Positions 1 to 14,743 of a DNA stretch of 64,000 bases are shown here, in pieces. The number at the start of each line of letters is the position of its first letter. Position 1 is the first letter of the stretch. The stretch is from positions 868,001-932,000 of the forward strand of contig JAETXT010000004.1 in NCBI GenBank assembly GCA_019188255.1. Reading direction: 5' to 3'. Under the pieces are notes generated by a model. It was not told the origin of the DNA. It did no database searches and worked only from the letters and a program-made list of their open reading frames with translations. This DNA comes from Verticillium longisporum (lineage: Eukaryota; Ascomycota; Sordariomycetes; Glomerellales; Plectosphaerellaceae). The position numbers and the translations under genes were made by a program.

Positions 1-129
1 AACGACCCGATTGAACATCAGCTCCCTCAACGTCACGATAAAGCCCAATTGGATCCGGTCGATTGGCTTGCTCTGCGCAACTCCTCCTAATTCGATACCC
101 CTCCGCTCGTCGTTCTTCCACCCGCCATC

Positions 130-861
130 ATGAGCTACATCGCGCGCCGTGGTCTCTCGACCCTCATCCCCCCCAAGGTACGCCCGACCGCCAGACTCCG
201 TCCCTCCCCGATCCCGGGATCACCTCGTGTTGCAGCTTTTGCTAACGGTGCCGAATTTCGCAGATTGCCTCCCCCAAGGTATGCTTCCGAACCCTCGATT
301 GATGATCCGAATGATGCGATGGACGATGCGATGGATGCAACGGATGCGCCGCGGTGACGGCCGGGCGACTCGGAGCTAGGGAAGGATTTGCTCGGCATCA
401 CCCGCGACGACAACCATGCGACGACCACCCCAGAACTCGACGTTATGGAAAATGAATCAAAGACTGGGAGGAAACGCTGGCTGACGAAGTGAATCACGCA
501 GGCTCTCGGTGCCAACCCCAACGCCGTCAAGATGGCCAACGTTGTCAAGTTCTACGAGAGGCTCCCCCAGGGCCCTGCCCCCCAGGTTCAGGCCAAGGGC
601 ATCCTCGGCCGCTACCAGGCCAAGCACTTCGACGGCAAGAACGCGTCGGCGAAGCGTACGTGCATTGAGCAGAGAAAACGACATGTAGAGAAGAGTGCTG
701 ACAGTCGTGTACAGCCATCATCCACGCCATTGCCGTCCTCCTCGTCCTTGGCTATGCCCAGAACTACTACTTCCACCTTCGTGAGTGCCACAGCGTATCC
801 AGTTTGAGACGAGACGGAGACTGACAGCGACGCAGGTCACCACAAGAACAACGCTCACTAA
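130..861 (+). CDS. ATP17: Mitochondrial F1Fo-ATP synthase subunit f (Atp17), five exons
   Basis: Small membrane subunit of the Fo sector of ATP synthase in the inner mitochondrial membrane. Spliced by eye as 130-177, 264-278, 502-655, 715-780 and 836-861, giving 102 residues with every junction GT-AG and in frame. The N-terminus (MSYIARRGLSTLIPPK) is basic and suits mitochondrial import; the middle carries the family-typical FYERLPQGPAP stretch; one hydrophobic helix (IIHAIAVLLVLGYAQNYYF) precedes the HLRHHKNNAH tail seen in fungal subunit f. The second exon is only 15 nt (five codons) and would be missed by most gene finders. No other start is plausible because the basic presequence begins at this ATG. 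The family identification is from knowledge of fungal subunit f; the exon structure is read directly. Confidence 0.93.
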
Positions 862-1959
862 TGTGTGGGCTGGATGAGCTGCGGCTTGGTTCTTCTAGCA
901 ATGGCTGGCGGACGTGTACATAAGAATTAGACGTTGTTCAACTGGACCTGATCCCCTTTGTCAAGTTGAGCTGCCGGAATGTATCGATGTTGAAGAGTGC
1001 GGCTCCTGCAGTTATGGCTGACGTGTTTGAGGGGTGTACTGAGCTAGTGCTCGTCCACTGTCAACACCGGCGGTGATGTGAAGCTGTTTTCCGTGACGTG
1101 TAGGTCGAGCATTGGCTGAGGTTGGTTTAAGTTTTACCAGCCTGGGCCGACCAGCACGTGGCTCGATGGATGTGAGCACCAGATCAGTTTGAGAATGTGA
1201 CAGAAGAATCGCCAGTGCTCCTAAGGCATATCATTTGCTGCTCGTAGATTCGTCAAATATGGAGTGTTCTACTTCACACCATAGACATCAGTTTTCACAG
1301 ATAGGCAACTGAAGCTCAAAAGAAAAAATCTTGCAAGGCAAAACTTCCATGGATGATTGAGGGCTTTGCTCCGAGCTCCAGCAACAGAAATGTTTGGTGT
1401 AACATAAGATATGGTGGTGGGTTGTATCAGGCGCCTACGAGCGGAGGGAGCAAGCCAGTCCGCTTCGAACAGGCGAAAACAGCTGATGCAGCCACAGTGC
1501 GATAAAGGCAATGCACAGTACGCTCAACAGCTGGGGGCTGCGTGCTGAGGCCTGCCTATTAGCTCGGTAGCTCGGGCTGTTGAACAGTGAATGTCAGACG
1601 CTGAAGGCTGCACCTGCACCCGCCAGCATGTCCACTTTGCGCTCCCAGCCGCCTCTGGTAGGCACTCCCCCCCCCCCCCCCCCAACAACGCGCGCTACCC
1701 GACTGGGCCTTTGCCTTCTGAACAACGTCCAGCCGCGCCGCCTCAAAGCTTCCTCCTACCTACCCTACCTCTCCTTCCCCCTACCTACCCAAAACCTCAG
1801 CTTAGGTATCCGGCACTCCATCATCGGCCTCGGGATCCTATGACATCTATCAGCCGAAGCATCAACACTGCGCATCAGGCCTCATGCGACGTTTCGGTCT
1901 TCCCGCATATGACCACGTCACCGAACCAGCAACCACACCGACGACCAGGCCACTCGACC
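862..1959. other. Intergenic region with 17-C homopolymer
   Basis: No gene was recognised. It holds the 3' flank of ATP17 and the presumed leader of the next gene. An uninterrupted run of 17 cytosines lies at 1667-1683, followed by C/T-rich sequence. The frame of the next gene is open back to 1591, but the upstream in-frame codons cross this poly-C tract and give low-complexity sequence unlike a conserved protein. Confidence 0.6.
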
Positions 1960-4900
1960 ATGACCTCCCCATCCCAGCAGAACACCAACGACGAGACCGA
2001 CTCCCACGATGCCGTCCTGGACCGCGCATATCTGAACGGCAGCCCTGCCATCGAAGAGATTGAAAACAAGCACATCACCAGCGTCGAAGACCACATCAAC
2101 TCAGCAGATGTTAGTGTCAGCGGAGGCTCCGACACAGAGGCGTCCCGCGGCGACTCGACCTCTGCGACCAAGAGCACCGATGGCGACAAGGGCCACCTGC
2201 GCAGCTCGTCTACCGTCAAGAAACCCGCCACCTTCAAGGCCGTCTCGGTGAACAAGAAGTTTCTCGCCGCCTCCAAGAGCGCGCCCTCCAACCCCGCCGC
2301 GAAACCCAGCGACAAGACAAACACGGCCTCGGGCCTCAGCGCTGCGCCCTCCTCATCCTCTACCCTGTCGGCATCCCGTCCGCGACTCGTCGCCAAGTCG
2401 GGCGCTGCAGGTTCCGTCAACAAGTTTTCTTCCTCTTCCAACGGTGGACAGGCGGCATCCGGCCCTGATGCCAGCGCCGTCTGGAACAAGAATCGACGTG
2501 AGTCACAGCTCATCGGCAGCAGCAACGGATGACATCTGTATCTTTTTGAGCATAATGAACTGACCTGCCCGTCCTGTAGCTGTCCCTCCGCCCGAGCCTA
2601 GGAAGTTCACCGATGAAGAGTTGGTCAAGTATGGAGTCCATATCGCGAACCGTCTAGGGCCCGATACGCCGCAGGGACAGAACAACTGGGCCGATATCGA
2701 CGACGACGACGACGATTGGGCTCCGGATACCATCACCTGGACCGACGGCACCAAAGTCACTTTACCGGCGCAACCCGAGGAACAGGCAGTGCAGGCCCCA
2801 GAGCCTGTTCCGGCTCCAGCCATCGCCAAGGACAAAGCGCAGTTGATCGAGCCCTCCAAATCGCCAGCTCCTCCAGAAACAGCGACATCACTACCCAAGT
2901 CCAGCGGTCTTCCCTCTGGTAAGGGCATGATTCTGAAACCCGGTTCTGTCGAGAAGCCCACGTTCGTCGCGAAGCCGCCCGCGCCCGCAAGTCCTGCCAA
3001 ATCTCCTTGGGCCAAACTTCCTCCCGTCGAAAAGTCGTCACCTGCCGCTACTGAATCACCATTCATCCATCCTTCGAATCACCACCGCCTATCTACCAGG
3101 GATGGCCTCCAGCCCAGTATATCACCTCCCCCGCCCGCGAGAGAGATCGCTGCCGACGATTTCAGCCGATCAGCATGGCGTGAGGGAGGCGCCGCCGGCA
3201 ATCGCGAGCTTTACAACTCGCAGTCTGGCCGCTATGAGCCTGTAGGGGATCGAAGAGGCTCATTCCGTGCCGACCCTCATGCGCGACATCCTGCCGTGAT
3301 GCAACGTCCTCACCATGACCACCCCGAGCCGTCAGCTGCGTTCCAGACCAGCCGCGCAGCCCAGGAGGGATCCTATGGACGCCGCCGTGGTAGTTCCAAC
3401 CTCGGAAATGTTCCATATTCCCAACGAATGCACGACCAACCACCGAATGCCCGCAGGCCCTCGTTCGCCGTCTCCATTGACGGTCCTGTCTCGCCAGACT
3501 CGGCCCACCCGCCTGCCGGCCATGCCGCTGCCCTGCCTCACGCTTCGCCTGCGCTCGCTCATGCCGTTCCAGCTCAGCCTGCGGTGCCGCAGAGGTCGGT
3601 CGAGGAGGATCTTGAGATTCAGAAGAAGGTTATGCGTGAGAGACTCGAGCTCGCCAGGCAACGCCGAAGGGACGAAGAGGCTCGCGAAGAAGCCGAGAAG
3701 CAAAAGCGCATCAAGGCTCGACTCGACGCCATGGGCCCTGCCCCCGAACGCAAGAGCGCCAAGGAGGCTTCGAAGGAGGAAGGCGCGCATCCTGCCCATA
3801 TACTACAACAACGTCAAGGCTCTGGAGACTCAGACCCCGCAACCCACCCCAAGGAATCCGCAACAGCCTCAAACACTTCTACCACTACGACGGCGACGAC
3901 GCCTGGCACGGCTTTCAGCACCATCGACAAGTCGGCCGCCGACAACTCGCCCAAGGCCGTCGCTGAACAGCCAACCGCTATGAAGGCTTCCGTGCCCCCG
4001 CATCTGCGCTCGGCAGAGAACAAGTCTGCCGGCGACAACTTTGTCCCTCCTCAGCTCCGAGATAAATCAAATAATAGCGGCAACCCGTCGTGGGGTTCCG
4101 CTGCGCCTTCCCAACCTGAACGCTTCAGTACCGCTACATGGGGACCTCCTCCGGCCCCGCAGGCTGCAGGAAGCGTCTGGGCTCCGAATACTCGGGGACT
4201 TGGCAATGGCACGTTCAACGCTGCTGTCGGATCGCCCCCCGTCTCTCAGCCTGGCCAGCTTCCCCCCTCGCAATCCAAGAAGGGACCTGCACCGATCGCA
4301 CCACCCAGTGCACGCAGAACCCACGATTCAACAGCTCCCGTTGCACGCCCGGAGCACGCGAACCTTGCCAGCAACAGGAGCAAGTGGTCCAGCGCCATCG
4401 CCGATAACGACAGGGCAACCCTCGAGCATAGCAGGGCCCGCCAGGCAGAGCAGGACCGCCACCTAGCCGAGCGTGGCATGACGTACGCCGATACTCAACC
4501 AGAAGTTGTCGACAATTGGCGACCCTCGGCCAAAAACACCAGCCAAGTATCTCAGGCAGATGTCACCATCTCGCGTCGCGAGCCTTCTCATGCAGACCGT
4601 ACACCTTCGGCACCCTTGCTCCCGGGTGGCTCGCCTGCCTCGCAGTCTCGCACCTCCCGCTTCTTCCCCACACGAGATATCCGGCTCGAGTCAGCTGGCC
4701 CGGCTGAGCCGGGACGATCAACATCGCCCTCTCCCCCACCCCCGATATGCTCGGCCATCCCGCATTCGACGGTGATGCGCTGCACCCCCATGTTTCTCTG
4801 CCGCGACCCCAACCCGTCGTTCGACTTCCTCCGTCAGCGGCCGCTTCCAACAACGGCCCGAGGTCCGGACCACAGTTTTCGTGGGCCAACCCGGCCCCTT

Positions 4901-5725
4901 ACAGAGATGGAGCCCCTCCCCTCCCCAAGGCCCTCGGCGTCCCAGCAACGAGTGGGCGCATTCTCGGCCAGGCGGGGAGATCACAGCCACAAGAGCGCCG
5001 GGCAGACTGTTTGGGGTGACAAGTTCCGCGACCTCTTCTCCGACCGAAAGGCCCCTTCAGCCCGCCATCCGATCATCTCGCCGCCCAAGGCATCCGTTGT
5101 TGAGCCTGCTAGCAAAAGTGCTTTCGACGAGCTCGGCCGCCCCAACCCCGCCACTGTGTGCCTTCCCCAGCACACCGGCCAAAACATCGCCCAAGCCTCA
5201 CAGGATGCTGCTCGGGGCTTCGCCTCTGCTAAGAAGCGATTCCGTGACAGCCAGCGTTTCCTAACGACCAAGCCAGTCTCGGAGAGCTGCTTCGAGGAGC
5301 AGGAGATGGGCTCTCTGCCTCTGATCCGCATGCCGAGGGAGATGCCTGATGCAGCTTGGCACCCCGCGCCGCCTCCGGAGCGACCTGCGCCGAGACGCTT
5401 CAACATTATTGAGATTACGTCTGCGCCTCAGTTTTGGATCCCGCAAGACGTGGGACAGGGAGGTCCCGAATACCGGATCTTCCTCCCCGGCATGAACGCG
5501 CTCAAGTCGGTTCCCGCACCAGCGCTGCGCCCCCGGAGCAACCCTCGACGCGCTTCCGGACGAGGGCCTCGCGCGTCAGCGGCGCCCCGTGGAGGCGGTC
5601 TGAAGACGCGAGACAGCACCTCTAGCGATGTCCCGCCACCAACTGCGACGCGCGGCGGCCGCGGCAGTTACCGAGGCCGAGGGTCAGACTGGACCCGACG
5701 CGGCACTCCCACTCACGCGGCCTAG
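1960..5725 (+). CDS. Large disordered fungal protein with acidic WADIDDDDDDWAPDTITW motif and RGG-like tail
   Basis: About 1230 residues from exons 1960-2497 and 2580-5725 (intron GTGAGT...TGTAG). I recall this as an uncharacterised family conserved in Pezizomycotina, with no firm function. Visible features: a Ser/Thr/Pro-rich N-terminus; just after the intron PPPEPRKFTDEELVKYG followed by an acidic run and WAPDTITWTDGT; a Glu/Arg/Lys-rich probable coiled coil (nt 3595-3790); two PPHLR/PPQLR motifs (nt 3990-4060); and an Arg/Gly-rich C-terminus (RGGRGSYRGRG). RNA binding is a guess from the RGR repeats. ATGs at 1840, 1909 and 1960 share the frame; 1960 is chosen because it opens the most ordinary-looking N-terminus. 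Between about 4740 and 4990 the adjacent frame carries the more protein-like sequence (MLGHPAFDGDALHPHVSLP), so a compensated frameshift is likely. Confidence 0.7.
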
Positions 5726-8700
5726 GCAGCCGGAGACGAGCAGGTTGTGGTCAAGAACCCGGGCACTTCAGCACGTGAGACTGAGACGAATCGAATCCGT
5801 GCTCCCGGGTCTACGACGTGGCGGAAATCAAACGACTAATTGCCAATAACACTACAGATGCCCACCCTGGTTTCGTGGACTGGGAGGCTCGAATGGCCTT
5901 CAACTCAACATACCCTTTACTTCCGATCCTACATGCCAGAGTCGCATGTGATGAACTGTTTGACAAGACAGTCGTGTAACAACTTTGAATGAGCGCTTCG
6001 ATGTCCCCGTCTGGCCGCCATGCGCTATGAGGCCCGTCTCACCTCGCGGCACGCGTCAGCGGGGACAGCGAAACCAAGCGGATACCGTCTTCTTTTCTTG
6101 CGATGGGCGTTCGCCTGGGCCGCGCCTCCTTTTCTCCTCTATTTTTCTTCTTCTTCTTTTGATTCCAGCGTTTGCGGCACCACGAGCGAGGCACGCCACT
6201 TTCAATAACACCAAACCCCGAGGGCAGCGTGCTGCCTGATACCACAACACGCGCACACACATAGCAACGCACGGCAACGCAATGCGAAGGATGGATGGCA
6301 ATGCTGAATTTTGTCTTTCGGGTGGCTGCTGTACTGTCTTACGCAGGGGCGGGCCTGGCTTGCGGTACATACGGCGCAGGATTAGGGAGCTGGGAGCCAG
6401 GGGGTGGAAAGGGGGCGGGGTACGGCTTTTTGTGACGATGGATGAGCTGGATGAAGCGACGGAAGGGGGATGAAGGGTGTGAAGGTTTCGTCTTGGCGCA
6501 TAACGGTGCGTGCCCGAGGGAGGACGCGGATGTGCTAGTTCGCGAGGGCGGTTTTGCGCGTGTGGCCGACTGGTCTGGTCCGAGTAGGCTAGTGGAGAAA
6601 CAAGCTGTACTGCAGTTCTTTGGATTCGTGTGATATTTGGCCCGTGAGCGCGTGTTGTGTGCTTGGCTTTGACTTGTCTTCCTTCCTCGAGAATGTCCAT
6701 TGCCGCTTTGTATCTGTCTGCCAGCAGGTCTGGCTCATTCTCACGAGGTTGATGAGGCACACAAACTCATGTTGGTGTGAGCTGTGTTACATCTTGGCCG
6801 TCTACGTTCTGGAAATGGGGTCCAGCATCATTGGAAGAATTTGCTTGGAATGGGCAGTAGGCACTACCATGTAAGAGGCGGCAGTATTGGGAGCACTCGC
6901 GCCTCACTCTTCTCTGGAGCGACGAGCTCCTCCGAGATACGTTCATTGTACTGGCCTACCTCCTGAGATAGGTTGGTAAAGAATCTAATTTCCAAGATGG
7001 CTTCGCCCACCGCCCAACAAGGTGCTCAACACTCACAGCAACGGGTAGGATGACTATGTAGATATCAACAGTCATATGCCCACCACTCTGATCTCCCTCA
7101 GGAACCACATACTTGATCCTGTGTATGCTACTTGCACTATGAAGACGACCATGGCCCCCTGGACCTGGAGCATCTTGTTCTGTATGTCATGGCTGACTTC
7201 TTCTGTTTCGAATGCATATTCGTCATGTAGACCTTGGTTTATAACTCGTTTGATTTACGACTATTATTATGCAGAAAAGAGGGCCGTTTTTTAGCATGAA
7301 GTCGTCACGTAATGTAGGAGCACTCATGCCGCTTAGTAGAGATGATACTACGGGTGTTTTGTCCAAGGCGAGGATGTGCTTTTTCTTTTCTTGTCTCTTC
7401 ACTTCGCACGTATGAGGAAAAAGAGTCTATCATCTGGGCCGCTCATCAGTTCTGGTATAACTCGCTGGGGCGGGATCTTCGTGCGCATTTTGGAAACGTG
7501 TGCAAGAGTTCACGATAGCACTGGCTTGTTCGGGTGCTAGATTTGGAGAATGACTAGAAGGTCTGGCAGATACTGATTTCCGAGAATTAAATGGCCGACA
7601 AGCACACTTCGTGGCTGGCAAGATACGTTGATATTAATTGTTCGAAGGCAGCCACGATGTTCTCGATCAGGGCAGCCTCTTCGACGCCTTTTATCTTGAT
7701 GGGGATTTACAATACTTACCTTTCCTACGCACAGCGCTGAGGACCTACGACCAGCTCGAGCGAATTTCTCAGCTCCACGGACGAGTTGCTTCTATCGGAC
7801 TCAAAATTGAACATGGTGGAGCTGATGAGCTGACAAGAGCGGACAAGGCAGCATATCGGTCCGCTTGAAAAGGAACATAGACCTGGTCGACGTAAGCGGC
7901 GACATCATCATCGCGTTAATCAAAGGCTACGATACCGTGGATACCTGCCTCTGCCGGAACAGATCCGGGGTCGTGAGCAAGCGAGCGGAATGATCTAAGA
8001 GCATCGAGTCTGAGCTATGGTTCAAACAAGAGTGCGTTCATTCAGAGCTAGGGCTTTCCCCCGTAACCGTGCTCCCGCAGTCCTGAGCGCCGCTCATAAT
8101 CTCCGCGGACACTATGTCCCTCCCCTTCATTCTATATCGCGTGAGAGACGGTGTATTGGCACCACCCAAGGTACCTTAGGTTCCATACCCGAGGTAACCT
8201 ACCTTACTTACTTACCTAGGTAGGTACATACATCCCTTGAAGGTGGTGTTCATTCTGAATCGCTGCGATACGAATTTTGCGTCACATTTCCGGCAGCGCC
8301 GTTGTCTCCATCCCTTCTGCCGCATAATGGATTGCTTGTTGCTCACCAGTTGACGTGGAGGAGTAAGAATACTTCGTGGCATGATGGCTGGCACTTGGTC
8401 TCGCATACTCTGTTCATCCTCCTCGCTCGGGAAACCTTCTCCACTGCTTCATAACCGTCGTGCTGCAAGTCTTGCTCAATCTCCCGATAATCGTGATCGG
8501 TAAGGCTTACACACACCATCATATCTAGTCCAATTTCGCTATGAATGACGATCATTGCCTGCTTGTACCCGGAGCTGCTTGTACTAAGTAAGCTGACTCA
8601 AACTAGATCCTTCCTTATTGCTCTGGACCCTGCAGGCGCTGGATCTGCAACTTGTCACAATTTTGATGTATATCGTTACCCATTGACTGCATTGGGCGCC

Positions 8701-9223
8701 TGTGGTAGCACCGCGCTTGCTGGTCGGTGAACATCCATTCAGAACCAAGAGGAGCTGATTCACCTGGGTATGATTGAGGTCAAGCCGTCAAGAAGAGTAT
8801 GTCCTCGGCCAAGAGTTCTCATAGTCACGATTTTGCTTCGTCGCCAGTGGCACCACGCCGCTTTGTAGTCAATATAACATCGTTTCAAGAATGCCCAATC
8901 AAGCCGATTACATGGCTTACATAGTACAGCATAGATACATTCTCAGGCCAATGTGCATAGCACGGCGTGATTACATTCCAAGGCCGTCACAGCACGACAT
9001 GAAAACTTTATAAGGCCGAGTTCTGACCATGTCATCAAATGAATCAACAGCGTACAGATATATGGGCGGTCCATCAAAAGAAGATTTCTTCTCAATTCAT
9101 CACACGTTCTATCATCTTGGACAAATCTCCCAAACCACGAGCCGCAGCGCTCTCCCAAACGCCATACGCCCCCCATGCATCCAGCTGTCCTCATACTCAT
9201 GACACAACCATACAGCGTCCCGC
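5726..9223. other. Long intergenic region, no convincing gene
   Basis: About 3.5 kb separating the disordered-protein gene from MCM6. Both strands were read; only short or compositionally biased frames are present. A 76-codon open frame at 7638-7868 (+) has no recognisable motif and ends abruptly, so it could be a gene relic. At about 8160-8230 there is a run of ACCT/TACC units ending in CCTAGGTAGGTA, a palindromic motif that recurs elsewhere in this window (near 38.79 kb and 49.57 kb). The rest may be untranslated leader or trailer. Confidence 0.5.
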
Positions 9224-12154
<2,931 letters not shown>

Positions 12155-12750
12155 GGTTGCGGATGCTGGTATTGAGGCTATTCGAGAGGGCAAGCCGGCA
12201 GCGCAACGGAGGCGATAGAACAAGGTGGTGGTGATGGATGGTTTGGAGGGGTGAAGGTGGTTGTCGGGGCGATGGTGTTGAGGCAAGCAAGGCAAATGGG
12301 CAAATGGGAAAATGGGAAAAGCCAGGGGTTGATTTCGAGGGGTGAAATCGGACGCGTGGGGTCGCGCCTTGGACGCGTCGAGGCGCGACGTTAATTGATT
12401 GCATGACACTAGGCCGCATAGGTACTTAACCTGTACTACAGCAGTTTGGTACCAGGCAAGTCAGGTCAAGTATCATTGTGTGCATCGAGGGACAGCGCTG
12501 CCGTCTCCTGCTAGTTGCCTTGGAGATGAGCATTATATTTGTCGCTTGCAGTCCTCCTTGCTATGAATTTCTACTTGCGTGCCATATATCTGACTTGCTT
12601 ACTGTGCTCGGTGATTGCAGTTCCCAAGCTCTTCTGTTCCACGCTGTTCATGGCCTTCAGGTCATGCCCTTCATACTTGAGCATCATCAACGCCGACGCC
12701 GTCCCATGCTTAATCCAATGCCCCTCCATTCCCATAATGCTTCTGTTCCG
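12155..12750. other. Spacer between MCM6 promoter side and RNase H2 subunit gene
   Basis: About 600 nt containing the upstream region of MCM6 (minus strand) and the 3' flank of the RNase H2 subunit gene. No coding sequence recognised. The part next to the MCM6 start (12180-12330) is pyrimidine-rich on the MCM6 sense strand, as usual for fungal leaders. Confidence 0.5.
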
Positions 12751-13286
12751 TCATGCCGTCGCAGGTTGGTCCCCCGCGGGCTCGTCGTACTGATGTATGC
12801 TCTCAGCAACCTGCAGCCACTCCTCCATGCTCCTGACGTAAGGATCGGTCGCCGCGTCCGCCATGCTTTCCGCGCCCCAGACAACCATCTCATCAAACTC
12901 GGCCGTCACCCGGAGTGCGCCTCGTTCAACCTTGTCTTCGTCATCCTCTTCCTCTTGTGGCGGGGCGTCTGGCCTCGGAGCCTCGATAGTTTTGTTCTGC
13001 CTCTCGACAACAATGCCGCGGTAGCCCGAGGCAAGTCGGACTGATTTGCCGTGCAGTTCGCGACCACGGAAGAATGCCTTTGACTTGCCATCTGTTAACG
13101 TGTCAATTAGCGAAGAAATGGATTGTAGAGGAGAAAGGCTTGCGCACCCGTAGATGTCGTTGGGTTCCAGAAGGACGGAGCCGAGTCGACAGGTCCGTCA
13201 TGTTGGATACGACATGGCAGAAGGTGTGCCACCGCCTTGGGAGCGGCAGCCTTCTCCGAGTGTACGTCCAAGATGGCGCTCGACAT
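12751..13286 (-). CDS. RNH203: Ribonuclease H2 non-catalytic subunit (Rnh203/RNASEH2C-like)
   Basis: Accessory subunit of nuclear RNase H2, which removes ribonucleotides and RNA:DNA hybrids from the genome. Two exons, 13286-13148 and 13091-12751, joined across a 56-nt intron (GTGCGC...TTAACAG), give 159 residues. Visible family signatures: HLLPCRIQHDGPV near the N-terminus, the FW motif, FRGRELHGKSVRL and GYRGIVVE after the splice, then an acidic loop and the C-terminal EFDEMVVWGAES. These match the Ylr154w/RNH203 family as I know it. Both halves are short and lie in different frames, so the gene only appears after splicing. It sits beside MCM6 on the same strand. A start upstream of 13286 cannot be excluded. 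Confidence 0.85.
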
Positions 13287-14743
13287 GGCGACTGTGTTTG
13301 GCAGGGATGGACTTGCGATGGCTTCATCAGGTAAACGCGTCGAACGCGTCTGCTGGTGAGAATTGTCTGGCTCCACCCTTCAATGGGCTGCCTGATAAGA
13401 AACTCCGCCACGATAAGCCATGCGAAGTGCCGACCAAGAATACGGTGCTCTTTTTATGCACCCACATTTCATCTCTTTCATCGACCTTGGCGATCAGCGA
13501 TCCTTGATGCACGATCCCTGCAGTTTTGCAGCTTGGGCCCTCCTGTTTCACGGCGAGGTTCCAGTCCCCCTCTTCCACTTCTCTATCTGGTCCCTCGCCA
13601 GTGGCCATCTCTTGCAGTCCGTTAACATCAGCCTCACGGCCACCTCTCGATGGCAGGTCAACATGACGGGATGCGGCCATGTTCGTCATACGCCAGGAAA
13701 ACCTCTATGCATCAGTTTCCACAGTCTCGTCGGCTATGTGCATAGCATACCAGGCGCAGGACTGACGGACGCAACCGGCGAGTGTTGATGTCATCGATGT
13801 ACGCGTTGGACCCTTTGGAGGCATGAACCCCGAAGCTATATCCACTCGGCTCCAGGAACCAAAGGACCCCGATGCAGGCGACCCTGTTCTTCATCACTGG
13901 ATTCAGACGACCTTCCCGGCTATCCCGCTAGCAGCAGGGCTGCCTACATGGTACAATGCCACGATGCCTTCGATTCCCATATGTATGGCACTGGCATCCT
14001 AAACTGCAAATCCACGAAGAAGCCAAGGACGCTGCCAAGCTGCAAGCCGACAAAACCTTCGACGGCACGGCGGCAAGCCATACCGTGTGTGCCAGGACGT
14101 GCCCGGCCGCCGATTCATTCCCAATGCTACCAAGCTGGGCCGATCCGAGTCCCGCTGGGCCTGGCGTCGAAGGTTAGCTGCACATCTTACAAGAGCCCGT
14201 CGGATCACGCGGTGGCCGCCCTGCCAGAGACAAGAGACAGACAGCACCAGATAGGGACTCGTCGCAGCCAAACATGGCACAACACAGCTACCCCTGCAAA
14301 TCCTCGAAGCACTATTCCCAACATCGACCCCCGGTCCCGGGCCCACGCCTCGCGCGACGGACGGTGAGATGCCATTGCCGACCACCGAGACACGACAGAC
14401 CGCCAAACCAGCGCTGGCGCTGGCCGGCGCATCCTGCGGCCTCGATCAAGCAAGCGCCCATGTTTCCCCACGTCTGTCGCATGGGCATGATCGATGGTGA
14501 GAGAGGATCGCCTGGGCCCTCGCGCCATGCCACGGGAAGCTTTTTTTGTTGTGCCCCTCGTCTCTCCCCTCTTCTCTGTCCTTCACTTCACTTTGCCTTT
14601 CCCCTCTGAACATCCTACCTTTTCAACGCTTTCAAAAGCGCAATTGAGTTTGGTAAAGCCTCTCTAATACGAAGAGTCCTCGTTATTTGCTCCAAAAGTG
14701 CCCTACCGCAGCCTCCTGCCGCTGTCAACACCCCGCCTTCATC
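13287..14743. other. Intergenic region with pyrimidine-rich leader, no firm gene
   Basis: About 1.45 kb. Several 60-140-codon frames occur on both strands, overlapping each other, without motifs I recognise. The last 250 nt (about 14540-14700) are strongly C/T-rich and directly precede the methyltransferase start, consistent with its promoter and leader. A decayed gene around 13.4-14.2 kb is possible but not supported. Confidence 0.45.

Noticed and set aside
6056..6760. Minus-strand open frame of 234 codons
   Set aside because: Composition is low-complexity with no conserved motif, no plausible splice partners and no matching family; probably spacer DNA.
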